Shown here: in pieces, positions 1-10,292 of the stretch | Numbering within the stretch: the first letter of the stretch is position 1 | Layout of the letters: the number at the start of each line of letters is the position of its first letter | Assembly: GCA_933207985.1 (NCBI GenBank) | Contig: OW240915.1 | Location: 115,499,256 to 115,563,255 of the forward strand | DNA length: 64,000 nt | Source of the DNA: Pelobates cultripes | Lineage: Eukaryota > Chordata > Amphibia > Anura > Pelobatidae | Direction: 5' to 3' | The notes under the pieces: generated by a model | What the model saw: the letters and a program-made list of their open reading frames with translations, nothing else | The model's database searches: none | Told to the model about the DNA's origin: nothing | Position numbers and translations under genes: made by a program

Positions 1-230
1 GGAGGTTTCAGCGGTGTTTGCCTAGTCGAGTGTCCGATTTGAGTTCCAGACACTCAACGGCAAAACACCCATGTTCGGGAGTTTTAAAATGGCCGCCACG
101 TGTTCGTTTGTCGAATGGCGGCCACCCCCGAGAACAAAGGACGGCTACTTAACTTGTCAATTACCCGTTCGCAACAATGTTGCAACGGGTGATTGAGGAC
201 ACACTTAACACAGGGGAGGTCTGATTGCTC
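1..230 (-). repeat. Interspersed repeat, inverted relative of 4870-5110
   Basis: The segment around 10-60 (an AGCGGTGTT block, then a TCGAGT-type block, then GAGTTCCAGACACTC) reads as a diverged reverse complement of about 4990-5070. The stretch with CAACAATGTTGCAACGGG has a counterpart near 4920-4950. No open reading frame of interest is present. The family is not recognised. It could be terminal repeats of one old element or two independent copies. Bases 231-356 up to the gap show nothing further. Confidence 0.5.
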
Positions 231-356
231 GGTAGTTTCATTCCCTTAGTTTATTCGAATGATTCTACCGAACAATCAGAGGAATACAATTCTTTTAAAA
301 CACATAGAAAACTAGCAGATCACACGAATGCAGTTATTTCAAAGACATTTGCAGGA

Positions 357-456
357 NNNNNNNNNNNNNNNNNNNNNNNNNNNNNNNNNNNNNNNNNNNN
401 NNNNNNNNNNNNNNNNNNNNNNNNNNNNNNNNNNNNNNNNNNNNNNNNNNNNNNNN
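357..456. other. Assembly gap of 100 N
   Basis: Exactly 100 N, the usual placeholder for a gap of unknown size. It directly abuts a minisatellite, which probably explains why assembly broke here. Confidence 0.99.
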
Positions 457-1095
457 CCCATCACTGCCCACCCACCCTCACTGCCCCATTACTGCCCACC
501 CACCCTCACTGCCCTCCCTCACTGCCCACCCACCCTCATTTGCCCCATCACTGCCCACACCCCTCACTACACCATCACTGCCCACCCACCCTCACTGCCC
601 CATTACTGCCCACCCACCCTCACTAACCTCCCACCCTCACTGCCCATCCTGCCCTCCCAACCTCACTGCCCACCCACCCTCACTGCCCCATCATTGCCCA
701 CCCTCCTGCCCACCCACCCACACTTGCCCCATCACTGCCCTCCCACCCTCCGCTGCCCACCCACCCTCTTTCCCCATCTGCCCACCCACCCTCACTGCCC
801 ACCCACCCTCACTGCCCCATCCTGCCCACCCACTCTCCTGCCCCATCACTGTCATCCCACCCTCACTTCCGACCGACCCTCACTGCCCCATCACTGCCCA
901 CCCACCCTGCTGCCCCATCCTGCCCTCCCCACCCCTACCCGCCGCCCACCCACCCTCACTGCCCCATCCTGCCCTCCCACCATCACTGCCCCATCCTGCC
1001 CTCCCACCATCACTGCCCTCCCACCCTCACTGCCCCATCCGCCCACCCTCACTGCCCATCATCACTGCCCACCCACCCTCACTGCCCAAGCAAAG
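457..1095. repeat. C-rich minisatellite (CCCACCCACCCTCACTGC units)
   Basis: Irregular tandem units built from the words CCCACCCACCCTCACTG, CCCCATCACTG and CCTGCCCTCC run from the gap edge to about 1095. Unit length varies because the words are shuffled. Long open frames on the plus strand here are only translations of the repeat. A detached piece of the same sequence recurs at about 1314-1353. Confidence 0.95.
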
Positions 1096-1750
1096 GTTGA
1101 TTGTTGACCTCTCTGCTCCCCACTCTTCCACAACACCCAGTTTGACCTCTCTCATTCCTTCAGAGGAATTTTCCTCATTTATAAAAAAAACCTAATAAAA
1201 ATGCTAACTTTGTTCAGCATTTGTGACTAAGTGGCTACTACAAAAGACTGGACAAACCCCATTTTGAATACCCTGGATTATCTACATTTGAAAATGGTAT
1301 GCCATGATGGCATACCCCATCACTGCCCACCCACCCTCATTGCCCCATCACTGCCTGTATTTCAAGTATAGTTACTAAATTATAAAATTTGATAATCATC
1401 AACTTGCTTTAATTTAATAAGCTTACAATAATGAAAAATATTTCTTTTTATGGTAAGTTGCATAAGATTCTATGCATAACCAGTTAGAAGAGCATCACTG
1501 TGTAAGATCGCAGCTGGTCTTATCATCACCTACTTGTTAATTTTAATGTCGAAAATAATTATTAAAATGTAATTTGATAAAATTAAGAGAGAAATCTTTC
1601 AACTAAGTGATCATAGGAAATATTGCTTGTGGATTCTCTGTCGTATTGTTACTCCTTTATTAAAATTATAATTTTAATCATCATCATGCTTTTGGGGTAA
1701 AATTACATAGACAAGTAAGGAAGAAAAAAAAAAAAAATAATAACAATAAA

Positions 1751-1782
<32 letters not shown>

Positions 1783-1931
1783 AAATCACAATAGTTTCTG
1801 GCACTCATCCCATAGCAAAAGCATTAATTCAGCAATGACCAGGTGCCTCTCCGTGCAAAATATACAAATGGAACAAATTGAGAGCACTCATTGATTTAGT
1901 AAACAAAAAAATATATTAAATCAAACGCATA
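1096..1931. other. AT-rich sequence without genes
   Basis: No gene is seen. It contains a stray minisatellite fragment (about 1314-1353), an A-run (about 1724-1737), a further A-run and an (AT)n tract (1759-1780). Confidence 0.6.
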
Positions 1932-1934
1932 TAA

Positions 1935-1971
1935 ATCAACGTTTCGACTGTCTAGCGGTCTTTATCAAGAT
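1935..1971 (-). ncRNA. Hammerhead-ribozyme-like motif (copy A)
   Basis: Read on the minus strand the order is: AUC, core UUGAUAA (1962-1968), a linker A, an imperfect stem II closed by GAC/GUC, GAAA, a short self-complementary ACGU, U at position 17, then GAU. AUC and GAU are complementary and lie exactly where stem I should be. The canonical core is CUGANGA...GAAA, so C3 is U and G8 is A here. Those two positions pair in the known structure, so the exchange is compensatory. PLEs are known to carry hammerhead motifs, and a PLE nuclease relic lies upstream on the same strand (4193-4490). Activity is not shown. Confidence 0.5.
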
Positions 1972-2239
1972 GCTATGACGTGAAAATCTCAAATATATAC
2001 AATCTAATGTGTTAAACTTACCCAATCACCAAGTGCACCCTGTTTGTCCGGTCTGCTCTGTGAATAGAGCCGCAAACCGAGGACTGTCAAGCATACTGCC
2101 GAAAAGTGACATAAAGCACAGCCACCAAGTGTTGCCTAGAAACGGCAAAGTTGTTTTAAAAGAGAAAAAAATCGGAGTAAAATTAAAAGCATGTATGGAG
2201 GAGAAAGAAATAAAGTCTGATTACATGGTCTTAAATGTA

Positions 2240-3225
2240 CCGTATATACTCGAGTATAAGCCGACCCGAATATAAGCCGAGGCCCCTAATTTTACCCCAA
2301 AAAACTGGGAAAACTTATTGATCGAGTATAAGACTAGGGTGGGAAATGCAGCAGCTACTGGTAAATTTCTAAATAAAATTAGATTCTAAAAAAATTATAT
2401 TAATTGAATATTTATTTACAGTGTGTGTATATGATGAATGCAGTGTGTGTGTGTATGAGTGCAGTGTGTGTGTATGAGTGCGCAGTGTGTGTATGAGTGC
2501 AGTGTGTGTGTGTGATGCAGTGTGTGTTTGTGTTGCAGAGCTTTGGTGGGGGGTGGGCATTTTTATATATAAAAAAAAAATTGGGGTTATATTATTTTTT
2601 TAATTATTTTTTTATTATTTATATTTATATATTATTAATTGATATTTAAATTTTTTTGTTATATTATTTTTTATTATTATTTTTATTATTTATATATTAT
2701 TATTTTTTTATTATTTTTTTTATTATTATTTTTATTATTCTTTATGTATTATCAATTTATTTATTTTGTTGTCCCCCCTCCCTGCTTGATACATGGCAGG
2801 GAGGGGGGCTCTCCTTCCCTGGTGGTCCAGTGGCATTGGCAGTTCAGTGGGGGGAGGATGGGGGCTGGCAGAGCTGTTACTTACCTCTCCTGCAGCTCCT
2901 GTCAGCTCTCTCCTCCTCCGCGCCGGTCCGTGCAGCTCTTCTCTCAGCTCACACTGTAAGTCTCGCGAGAGCCGCACTATGACCACGCGGCTCTCGCGAG
3001 ACTTACACTGGGAGCTGACCGATAGTGCTGACCGGACCGGCGCGAAGGAGGAGAGAGCTGGCAGGAGCTACAGGAGAGGTAAGTAACAGCTCTGCCAGCC
3101 CCCAGTCTGTATTATGGCAATGTAAATTGCCATAATACAGACAGTGACTCGAGTATAAGCCGAGTTTGGGTTTTTCAGCACAAAAAATGTGCCGAAAAAC
3201 TCGGCTTATACTCGAGTATATACGG
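2240..3225. mobile_element. TA-flanked foldback MITE with 25-bp perfect inverted termini
   Basis: The ends are perfect 25-bp inverted repeats (2240-2264 and 3201-3225) containing CTCGAGTATAAGCCGA, and each is bordered outside by TA. This would fit a Tc1/mariner-type TA duplication, although TA could also belong to the terminus. Inside are a TG-rich array (about 2420-2535), a T-rich tract (about 2555-2765), a CCCCCCTCCCT/GGGAGGGGGG stem, a long foldback (2862-3104) and a second hairpin (about 3104-3141). No transposase is encoded. It lies between a hammerhead-like motif and a PLE nuclease relic and may have inserted into that PLE. Confidence 0.75.
2862..3104. repeat. Long imperfect inverted repeat with TCTCGCGAGA in both arms
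   Basis: The left arm from GGGCTGGCAGAGCTG pairs imperfectly with the right arm ending in CAGCTCTGCCAGCCC. The innermost 20 bp (2956-2975 and 2987-3006) are perfect. Each arm has a TCTCGCGAGA site (2961-2970 and 2992-3001) and an AGGTAAGT donor-like site in mirrored orientation (2879-2886 minus, 3077-3084 plus). Confidence 0.85.
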
Positions 3226-3227
3226 TA

Positions 3228-4192
3228 TATGAGTGTGGAATGTTAAAGACAGCAGTATGAATGAAAACGGGTTAGCCAAAGGTTAACCTAAACAGGTTAA
3301 TGTGTGTATGCATGCTGAATAAAGAGAAGAAAAAAAAAAATGAGACAAATGAAAAAAAGCTCAGTGAATGTGTGGAGAATTGCAAAGAAGTCAAATGTGT
3401 GAGATGTACGATATTGTATGAAATGGAAAAAAGAAGAACTGTATCAAAAAAGTCTATGTGATCTGAATAGACTAAATATGTAACAAAAATAAAAAATGTG
3501 TGCTGCTGGAGATGTATGTGAAACGGACAAATGAAATGTGTGGTGAACTGACAAGAGAGTAGTAAGCTGAGGTAAAGATGGTCTACAAAATGCTTTGTGA
3601 ACAGAATGAGGAAAATGATAGTGATGCAAACCCCATACGAAAATATTATACAATGTGTAACCAGTGTAACGAAAACCAAATGTTACTCAACAAACTAATA
3701 TGTGTAAATATGCTGGATCATGAAGACTCATAGTGGAAAGACTATGTGTTGTGAGGTAGAAAAATGTACTGGTCTAAGACAGGTATAGTGTGTTGTGAAA
3801 GCTAAAAACTGTAGCTATAATACATATGAAATATGAAAAATAAAAATACAACGAAAAATTATAATGTATGCAGGTGAAAAAAGGATGTAATGAATAAATA
3901 AGCACGTTATAGTAAATGATGTTAGGTCCAGAATGACCTAAATGATCTAATAAGCAGAACAAAAAAAGGTGATTGTGACAACACAAGTGTCATGTTAACA
4001 TGCAGTGTTAAACCAAAGTGAAGATGATGTAAAATGAACCAGACTGCTGCCGAAATCACAAACCGCCTCAATATAAACGAATATGGAATCACAATCTATT
4101 TTAACCAAAATTATACACGACCATCATGCGAGCTAACATCCCGTGAGTGAATCTAATTCATCTAGAAACTATGAGTCCCACAGTATACATTA
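3228..4192. other. AT-rich sequence, possibly PLE 3' region
   Basis: No supported gene. The minus-strand frames here are hydrophobic and low-complexity, and resemble no family I know. Its place between the PLE nuclease relic and a hammerhead-like motif on the same strand makes a PLE 3' untranslated region plausible, but this is inference. Confidence 0.3.
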
Positions 4193-4490
4193 TCAGCGAA
4201 TGTTCAAAAAACAGCCAAAGGAATTATATTCATTAAGTCCTTTCGGTTGAACTGTGTCCAAATGTTTAATCCAGAAAGTCTCTCTCTGTAATAATAGCTT
4301 CGATCTATCGCCCCCTCTGATCAGCGGTGGAATATGATCTATCACAATAAATTTCAAGGTGGGTAAGTGATGTTGAAGTTCAAGGAAATGCTTCGCCACA
4401 GGCTTGTTGGTTTTTCCATCCCGATATGCTATATATAATAAATCGATATAAATCTTCAACTGAGTGCCTACAAAATACAGTTTAAGTAAT
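4193..4490 (-). pseudogene. Penelope-like element, GIY-YIG endonuclease C-terminal relic
   Basis: The minus-strand reading begins around YFVGTQLK (a degraded YVGxTxxxLK block) and continues through KPVAKHFLE, GGDRSKLLLQRE, FWIKHLDT and GLNEYNS to a stop at 4193. This order is characteristic of the C-terminal GIY-YIG nuclease domain of Penelope-like retroelements, including the PVAxHF and LLxREtFWI motifs. The domain cuts target DNA during retrotransposition. No reverse transcriptase is visible upstream on this strand, so it is an isolated fragment. The first GIY signature is missing or decayed. Confidence 0.8.
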
Positions 4491-4869
4491 CTCTCCCTGT
4501 TTTATAATTACCCTTGTATTAGATGGAATGTCCCTTTTTCTTTTTTTTCTTTCTTCCTCCTTTTTTTTAATCTTCATCATTTAAAAGGTAGGTAAATCAG
4601 TCAGAGCAAATCTTGAATTATTTATGAAACATATATTTAAGTGTTTATAGTGTTGCTTTATAATAGTTTTATAACGTGAAATAGAAACTTGTAATTTTAA
4701 AAGATAAAATTACAAACACATATGTGGCAAAACCTAGCCACTTCAGACTATTCCTTTGTATCTCATGGTTGTCCTAGAAAGGTTGCTTAACCTATGCTGT
4801 TTTATGTGTTCGCTTAAAAAGGAGATAGAGGGTATTTGTATGCTGGTGGCGCAAAAGCCGCTAGCATTC
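4491..4869. other. No feature recognised
   Basis: AT-rich sequence with short pyrimidine runs (about 4540-4570). No coding trace, structured RNA or repeat family recognised. Confidence 0.5.
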
Positions 4870-5110
4870 AGTACCGAATGTGAGACCACACACAGGCGGT
4901 CGTGTGGCTCCCATTAACAGATTGCAACAATGTATCGTTCCCCAGTTAATTGATTCACGGGGTGGCCGCCGTTCGGATACTGACCACGCGGCGGCAGCCA
5001 TCTTGGATTTACTTTTGGTCGTCGAGTGCCTGGAACTAAAAATTGGCTACTCGACGGCAGGAACACCGCTGGACTTCCAGACCATTTGGGAACACCGGTC
5101 TTTCGGTACT
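4870..5110 (+). repeat. Interspersed repeat, inverted relative of 1-230
   Basis: The block from about 4900 to 5070 (GGTCGTCGAGTGCCTGGAACT followed by a TACTCGACGGCAGGAACACC-type end) is the diverged reverse complement of the first 230 bases. The short open frame across it (4880-5143) has no recognisable domain. Family unknown. Confidence 0.5.
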
Positions 5111-5275
5111 TTCTCTCAAAATATGCATTTGTGTCTTTTCTGATGAGTTCCTATTAAAATGTATTTCGTGTGGCATTCGGCTAATTGTGCTGGGATCTGA
5201 GCGGTAGTTTCCCGAAGTATGCGCTCAGATCCCAGCTATCTAGCTATATGTCATTCGGTCCAATAGCACAAATAA

Positions 5276-5523
5276 TGGAGAGGGGGTTGCAAAGATATTA
5301 TTTTGAGTAGAGCAGAAATGAGGTGGATGTTCAACTTATATACTTTAACCCCTGAAGGATTAAATGTAGATTTTGAAATTACTTATTTTTTATGAACATT
5401 GGAGAGGGGGTTGCAAAGATAATATTTTGAGTAGAGCAGAAATGAGGTGGATGTTCAACTTAAATACTTTAACCCCTGAAGGATTAAATGTAGATTTTGA
5501 AATTACTTCTTTTTTATGACTTA
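5276..5523. repeat. Two-copy 124-bp tandem duplication
   Basis: Units 5276-5399 and 5400-5523 both run from TGGAGAGGGGGTTGCAAAGAT to a T-rich end and differ at only a few positions. They include the phrase TTTAACCCCTGAAGGATTAAATG. The near identity suggests a recent duplication. Confidence 0.95.
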
Positions 5524-5614
5524 TTTTTTATGACATATTTTTAGTGTTCTTAATATAATGTTTTTTAAAAATATATTTATATGGGTATGTGCATATATGT
5601 GCATATATATATAT

Positions 5615-5815
5615 ATTTTTTTAAATTCTTTATTTTCAATGACAGAAATTTCAGACATGAGAACAGTACTTGGGCTTATGCAAAAGCCAAAATTCGTGTT
5701 TTACAGTAGTTTCACAGTAATACAGAAAAAAGAGAATGAATTGTTAAATGGTAATGCAACTGTTCAGAATTCTTCCCTGCGGTCTTGTTCTGTCAGGGTT
5801 TTTACATTTATATAG
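5615..5815 (-). mobile_element. LINE 3'-end fragment (Tx1/L1-like)
   Basis: The T-run followed by TTAAATTCTTTATTTTCA is, on the minus strand, a LINE 3' terminus ending in a short A-tail. The same arrangement closes the large LINE at 5894 and a fragment at 44923. It is a strongly 5'-truncated copy without coding sequence. The upstream limit is uncertain. Confidence 0.55.
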
Positions 5816-5938
5816 AAAACTAAACAGATTTAAGTGTTAACCTTAAACAACATGAAAATAGGATGTGTGGCCAACACTTTCATGTGTGGCGTATTTTTTT
5901 TTTTTTGTATAAATTCTTTTTATTTCATAGAAAAAGGA

Positions 5939-6135
5939 AGTGCATATGTGTGTCAATGACTGGGCCTGTGCAGAAGCCTCGAGAAAAGTGCATATATGGG
6001 TAATAGCTGGCTGGCTTGCGCTGAAGCCACCAAGGGAGTGCATACATGTGTGTCAATGCTTTAGGCTTGCGCAGAAGTCGGGACAACAGTGCATATTCAT
6101 ACCAGTACAGTGGCTTACGCAGAAGCCTCATTACA
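5939..6135. repeat. Four imperfect ~50-bp tandem units in the LINE 3' untranslated region
   Basis: Units start with AGTGCATA at 5939, 5987, 6037 and 6088. Each continues to a GCxGAAGCC-type end, with spacings of 48, 50 and 51 bp. They lie between the ORF2 stop and the poly-A tail. Confidence 0.85.
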
Positions 6136-6463
6136 TTTTCAGTTGGTTCAGTTGCACCTTGGTGAGGGTGAGCAAGACAAGGCAAGAGTCACGGCTATGG
6201 TCGCCGCTAATCTCGTCAGCGGTTAGTTTGTCATCTTTTGGTGTGCTGAGATAACTCTGCGTGGTTTGTCCGTGAGGTCTTGCTTTGAGTACACATGTCA
6301 CTCCAATTAGCGTGATTTTGTACAGGTGTTAACTAAACATATCATAACAGGTAATCTAAAATCTAGTATTAACTAGCAACATTGTATTTAATTATACGGT
6401 GAGTTGGTGCCGCTGTCTCCACGGCCCGGATGAGGGGTGTTGTGTGTCCCTTTGTCGTTGGCC

Positions 6464-9400
6464 CTATGTGTGTGTTCGGTCTCCCTGTCCGCCCTCCGTG
6501 TTTTCCTGATATTGTTCCCATAGATCCCATATTTTGCTAAATTTTTGGGTGGTGTGCCTGACCAGGGAAGTTAATCTGTCCATTAGATAATTATCTTTTA
6601 TCTTTGCTACTACCAGTGCTACCGGGGGCATTTCCAGACATAGCCATTTCTGTGCCAGTGCTCTACGGGCTGCTAAGTATATCATATTTAACAGTTGTTG
6701 TTCTGGGCGTGGGAGGCCGTCTGTTGGCCTTGATAGGAGGCAGGCCCAGGGGGTCTAGTTTCAGTGGTCTCTGCAATATGTTAGTGCTTAGTTTGATGAT
6801 TTGCACCCAGTAGGTCTGTACCAAGGGGCACTTCCACCACATGTGCACATAGGTGACTTGTTCCCCGCAGCCGCGCCAGCACAGGTCTGTGGGGGTGATC
6901 CGCATGCGGAATTGTTTCAATGGTGTGGTGTACCATCTAAAAAGTGTTTTAAATGACTGCTCCTGAAGAGTGACACATATTGATGATCGGGCCGTGGCCT
7001 CCCAGATGTCCTGCCAGTCGGAGCCCTCTAATGTCTCCCCCAGGTCTGTCTCCCACTGGTCCGTGTATCGTAGCTCCCCCCATTCCTTGGCCTCCCCGCT
7101 AAGGTGGGAGTATAGTAGCGATATTAGTCCACTGGGGTGCTTTTCCTGGTAGCATATGTTTTCGAACCAGGTGAGTGGGAGAGAGGCCGTCTCCTTGACT
7201 TCTTTTGAGTTAGCAAAGTCACGTAATTGGAGGTAGCGGAAGAAGTCTTTGGTGGTAAGGGGGGATTGTTCCCTGAGTTGGTCGTATGTGACTACGTGGC
7301 CATTGTTATATAGGTGGCAATATCTCTGGATGCCTGCTCTCTCGAGTCCGCTAAAGTCGCCCGCTGTCATACCTGGCGGGAGGGATCGGTTCCTGAGTAC
7401 CGGAGACATTGGCGAGGGGAACCTGCTTAGGGAGTATTTAGTCGCTGTTAGATCCCAGATTCTTAGGGAGTTCGTTATTGCTGGGCAGGTCACTCTGGGG
7501 ATTGCCCTATGTGTCCTGTGTAGCCAGGGGTAAAATTGCGGTAGATCTTGCCCCATTAGTGAGGTTTCAAGTTCTACCCATCGACCGGTGTCCGGTGTGG
7601 AGTGCCAATATGCTATTTGCGCTGTCTGCGCTGCTAAATAGTAGAGGTACATGTTCGGTAGTCCCAGTCCCCCTCTGTCTTTGGGCCTATACAGGAGTTT
7701 CCTGGCTATTCTGGGTCGTTTCTTTTGCCAGATGAACCTATCTATTGCCTTTTGTAGTGTGGCTAAGTCGCTCCTTTTAACCTGTGTGGGCAGGGCCTGG
7801 AACATGAATAGTAACCTGGGTAGAATATTCATCTTAATTGAGTGGAGCCGTCCTAGCCATGAAATGGGTTTGTCTGTCCACTGCTCTAGGTCTCTTAGGA
7901 GTGTGCGGAGCAGTGGAAAGTAGTTAGTGTTGTGTAGGAGTTTGTATTGTGCAGTAAGTTTGACCCCTAGATAGGGTATGTTATCAGCTGTGATAGGAAG
8001 TCGGTATCTATCGTATATTGTGGTTTTATCTTGGGTCCGAATGTGGAATGGTAGTGCCATGGATTTGACCAGGTTCACTTTATAGCCCGCAAGGGATCCG
8101 TAATTGTCTAGGAGGTTGGTCAGATGTTCCATGGATGTCAAGGGGTCTGTGAGGGTCAACAGCACGTCGTCCGCGTAAGCGGAGACTTTGAAGGATTTCC
8201 CTGCTACCCTTATTCCATGTATGTGTGGGTGTTGGCGTATGGCTAGTAGTAATGGTTCTAGGGAGATGGCGAAAAGCAGTGGTGATAGCGGGCAACCCTG
8301 GCGTGTACCGCTATGAAGGTGGAAGGGGGTCTTTGTGGCTCCTGCTATCAGGGTTTGGGCTCTCAGGTTAGTGTAGAGGGCTCGCGTGGCCTGGATGTAG
8401 GCCCCTGGGAAGCCCCATTCTTCCAGTAGGCCAAACAGATATGGCCATTGCACCCTGTCAAAGGCTTTCTCTGCGTCCAGGGAGATGGCCAGTGAAGGCT
8501 GTTCAGACTTTTGCATGTACCATGCGAGCACCACCCCCCTACGTGTGTTCTCATATAGTTGTCTACCGGGGATGAACCCCACTTGGTCCGGGTGGATTAA
8601 GTGTGTTAGCATCGGCGCCAGCCTGGTCGCCAGGATTTTTGCATATATTTTAAGGTCCGCGTTGATCAGCGATATGGGCCTGTAGTTTGATGCGAGCTCA
8701 GTGTCTTTCCCGGGTTTCGGGATGAGTGTAATGTTGGCTAGTGCCATGTCGGCATCAGGTGCGCCTCCAGTCATGAAGTGATTATATAGGGAAGTGAGGT
8801 GGGGAGCTAGTTCTTCTTTAAATTTTTTGTAGTACCCTATTTCCTCACCGTCTGGGCCTGGGGCTTTGTTACCTTTCAGGATCGCTATAGCGGTTTCTAC
8901 TTCTAATTGGGAGATGGTTTCTTGTAGGGTCATGTTGTCAATATCTGGTATCTGAGGTAGCTTGATGTTGGTGAGGAATGTTCGTAGTGAGGAACGTAGT
9001 TGTTCCGGTGTGTGTTGTGGGTGGTGGGCCTGCCCGTAGAGGTTCGAGTAAAACTCTGTGAATACTCTGTTGATATCTTGGGGGGTCGTCGCTAGTGTCT
9101 GGGTGGGTGTACGTAGTCTCGTGATGGGTTTGTGGTCCCCGCGGGGGCGCAGTGCTCTGGCTAGTATGGAGTCCATTTTGTTGGACTTTTCGTAGAACAG
9201 CCGTCTAGATCTCTGGATGGAGTGTGCTACCCCCTCAAGCAGGATCCCCTTAATTGAGTGCCGTAAAGCGGTAAGTTCCGCTAGTTTTTCGGGTGTGGGG
9301 TTTTGTTTGTGCTGATGTTCCGCTTTTCTCAAAGCGTTTTGAAGGTCTATTAGTGCTTGGGTGTTGCGTTTCTTTTTATATGTTGCTGCTCTAATGAAGT

Positions 9401-10292
9401 GTCCTCTTAGGACCGCTTTGTGGGCTGCCCATAGCGCTACTGGGTTCACCTCAGGTGTGGTGTTTTGAGTGAAGTATTCAGTAAGTAGGGTAAGCGTGTC
9501 TTCGCATATTGAGTCACTATTCAATAGGCTAGTGTTAAGACGCCAGGTCCATGTGGCGGAGTATTTGAGTTTCTTTAATGTGATTGATATGTCCGCATGG
9601 TCCGACCAAGTGATACTTCCTATGTCAGTGTGCACGAGCTTGGACATCCCTACTCCGTTGAGAAAGACGTGGTCAATTCTCGAGTATGTGCCGTGTGGCG
9701 CCAAATAGTACGTATAGTCACGTGTGTCTGGGTGCTGGAGCCTCCAGGGGTCTAGGAGCTGCGTGTTCGTGAGGAATGTGTGCAGTAGTTTGTCCTGTGC
9801 TCCCCTCCCTTGGGATCTGGGTGACCCTGTTTTTGTGCTTCTGTCGATTGCCGGACTTGGCACGGCGTTAAAGTCGCCCCCCACCAGCGTAATCCCTCCC
9901 CTTTCAGCGTTAATTATCGTCGTGAGGGTGTCCCAGTAGCTCAGATCTGGTATGTTAGGCGCATACACATTAATGATTCTTATCTTTGTATTGTGTACGG
10001 TGCCTGTTATTACGAGGTAGCGGCCCTCTGGGTCAGCTAACGTCCCTGTCACCTGTAGTGGGCAGTTTTTGTGCACCAATATCGCTACTCCGGAGCGTTT
10101 GTGTAGCGCTCTCTCTTCGTGGGTCTGTGGGAAGTATCTGTCTTTCAGGGTTACTTATGCTGTTCTGGGTATGTGGGTTTCTTGTATGAGGGCAATGTCT
10201 GTCTTGCATGATTTCAGATCCCTTACCAGTAACCTGTGTTTGTTCGGGGTGTTCAGCCCCTTAACGTTGAGTGAGGTAATTTTCAGGGCCAT
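6464..10292 (-). pseudogene. LINE ORF2: endonuclease-reverse transcriptase (one stop, one frameshift)
   Basis: Start chosen at 10292 (MALKITSLNVKG), the normal N-terminus of this family. The apurinic-like endonuclease keeps SLNVKGLN, QETH, INVYAPN, GGDFNAV (about 9861-9890), SRIDHVFL and SDH. The reverse transcriptase keeps [38 protein letters not shown] and YADD (8166-8177). The C-terminal region has a CCHC-like block (CWRGCGE...HMWWKC). A TAA at 10155-10157 interrupts the endonuclease shortly after QETH. Near 6680 a frameshift moves the last 70 or so residues (YLAARRALAQKW to the 6464 stop) into another frame. All catalytic residues appear intact. The protein would nick target DNA and prime reverse transcription of LINE RNA. 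Confidence 0.93.

Noticed and set aside
328..1107. Pro-rich open frame of 259 codons across the gap
   Set aside because: It consists of N and minisatellite sequence only.
2009..2275. 88-codon plus-strand frame with Cys residues
   Set aside because: It crosses the end of a MITE and lies opposite a hammerhead-like motif; no domain.
2639..2982. Hydrophobic Phe/Tyr-rich open frames
   Set aside because: T-rich tract plus foldback inside a MITE; no domain and overlapping frames.
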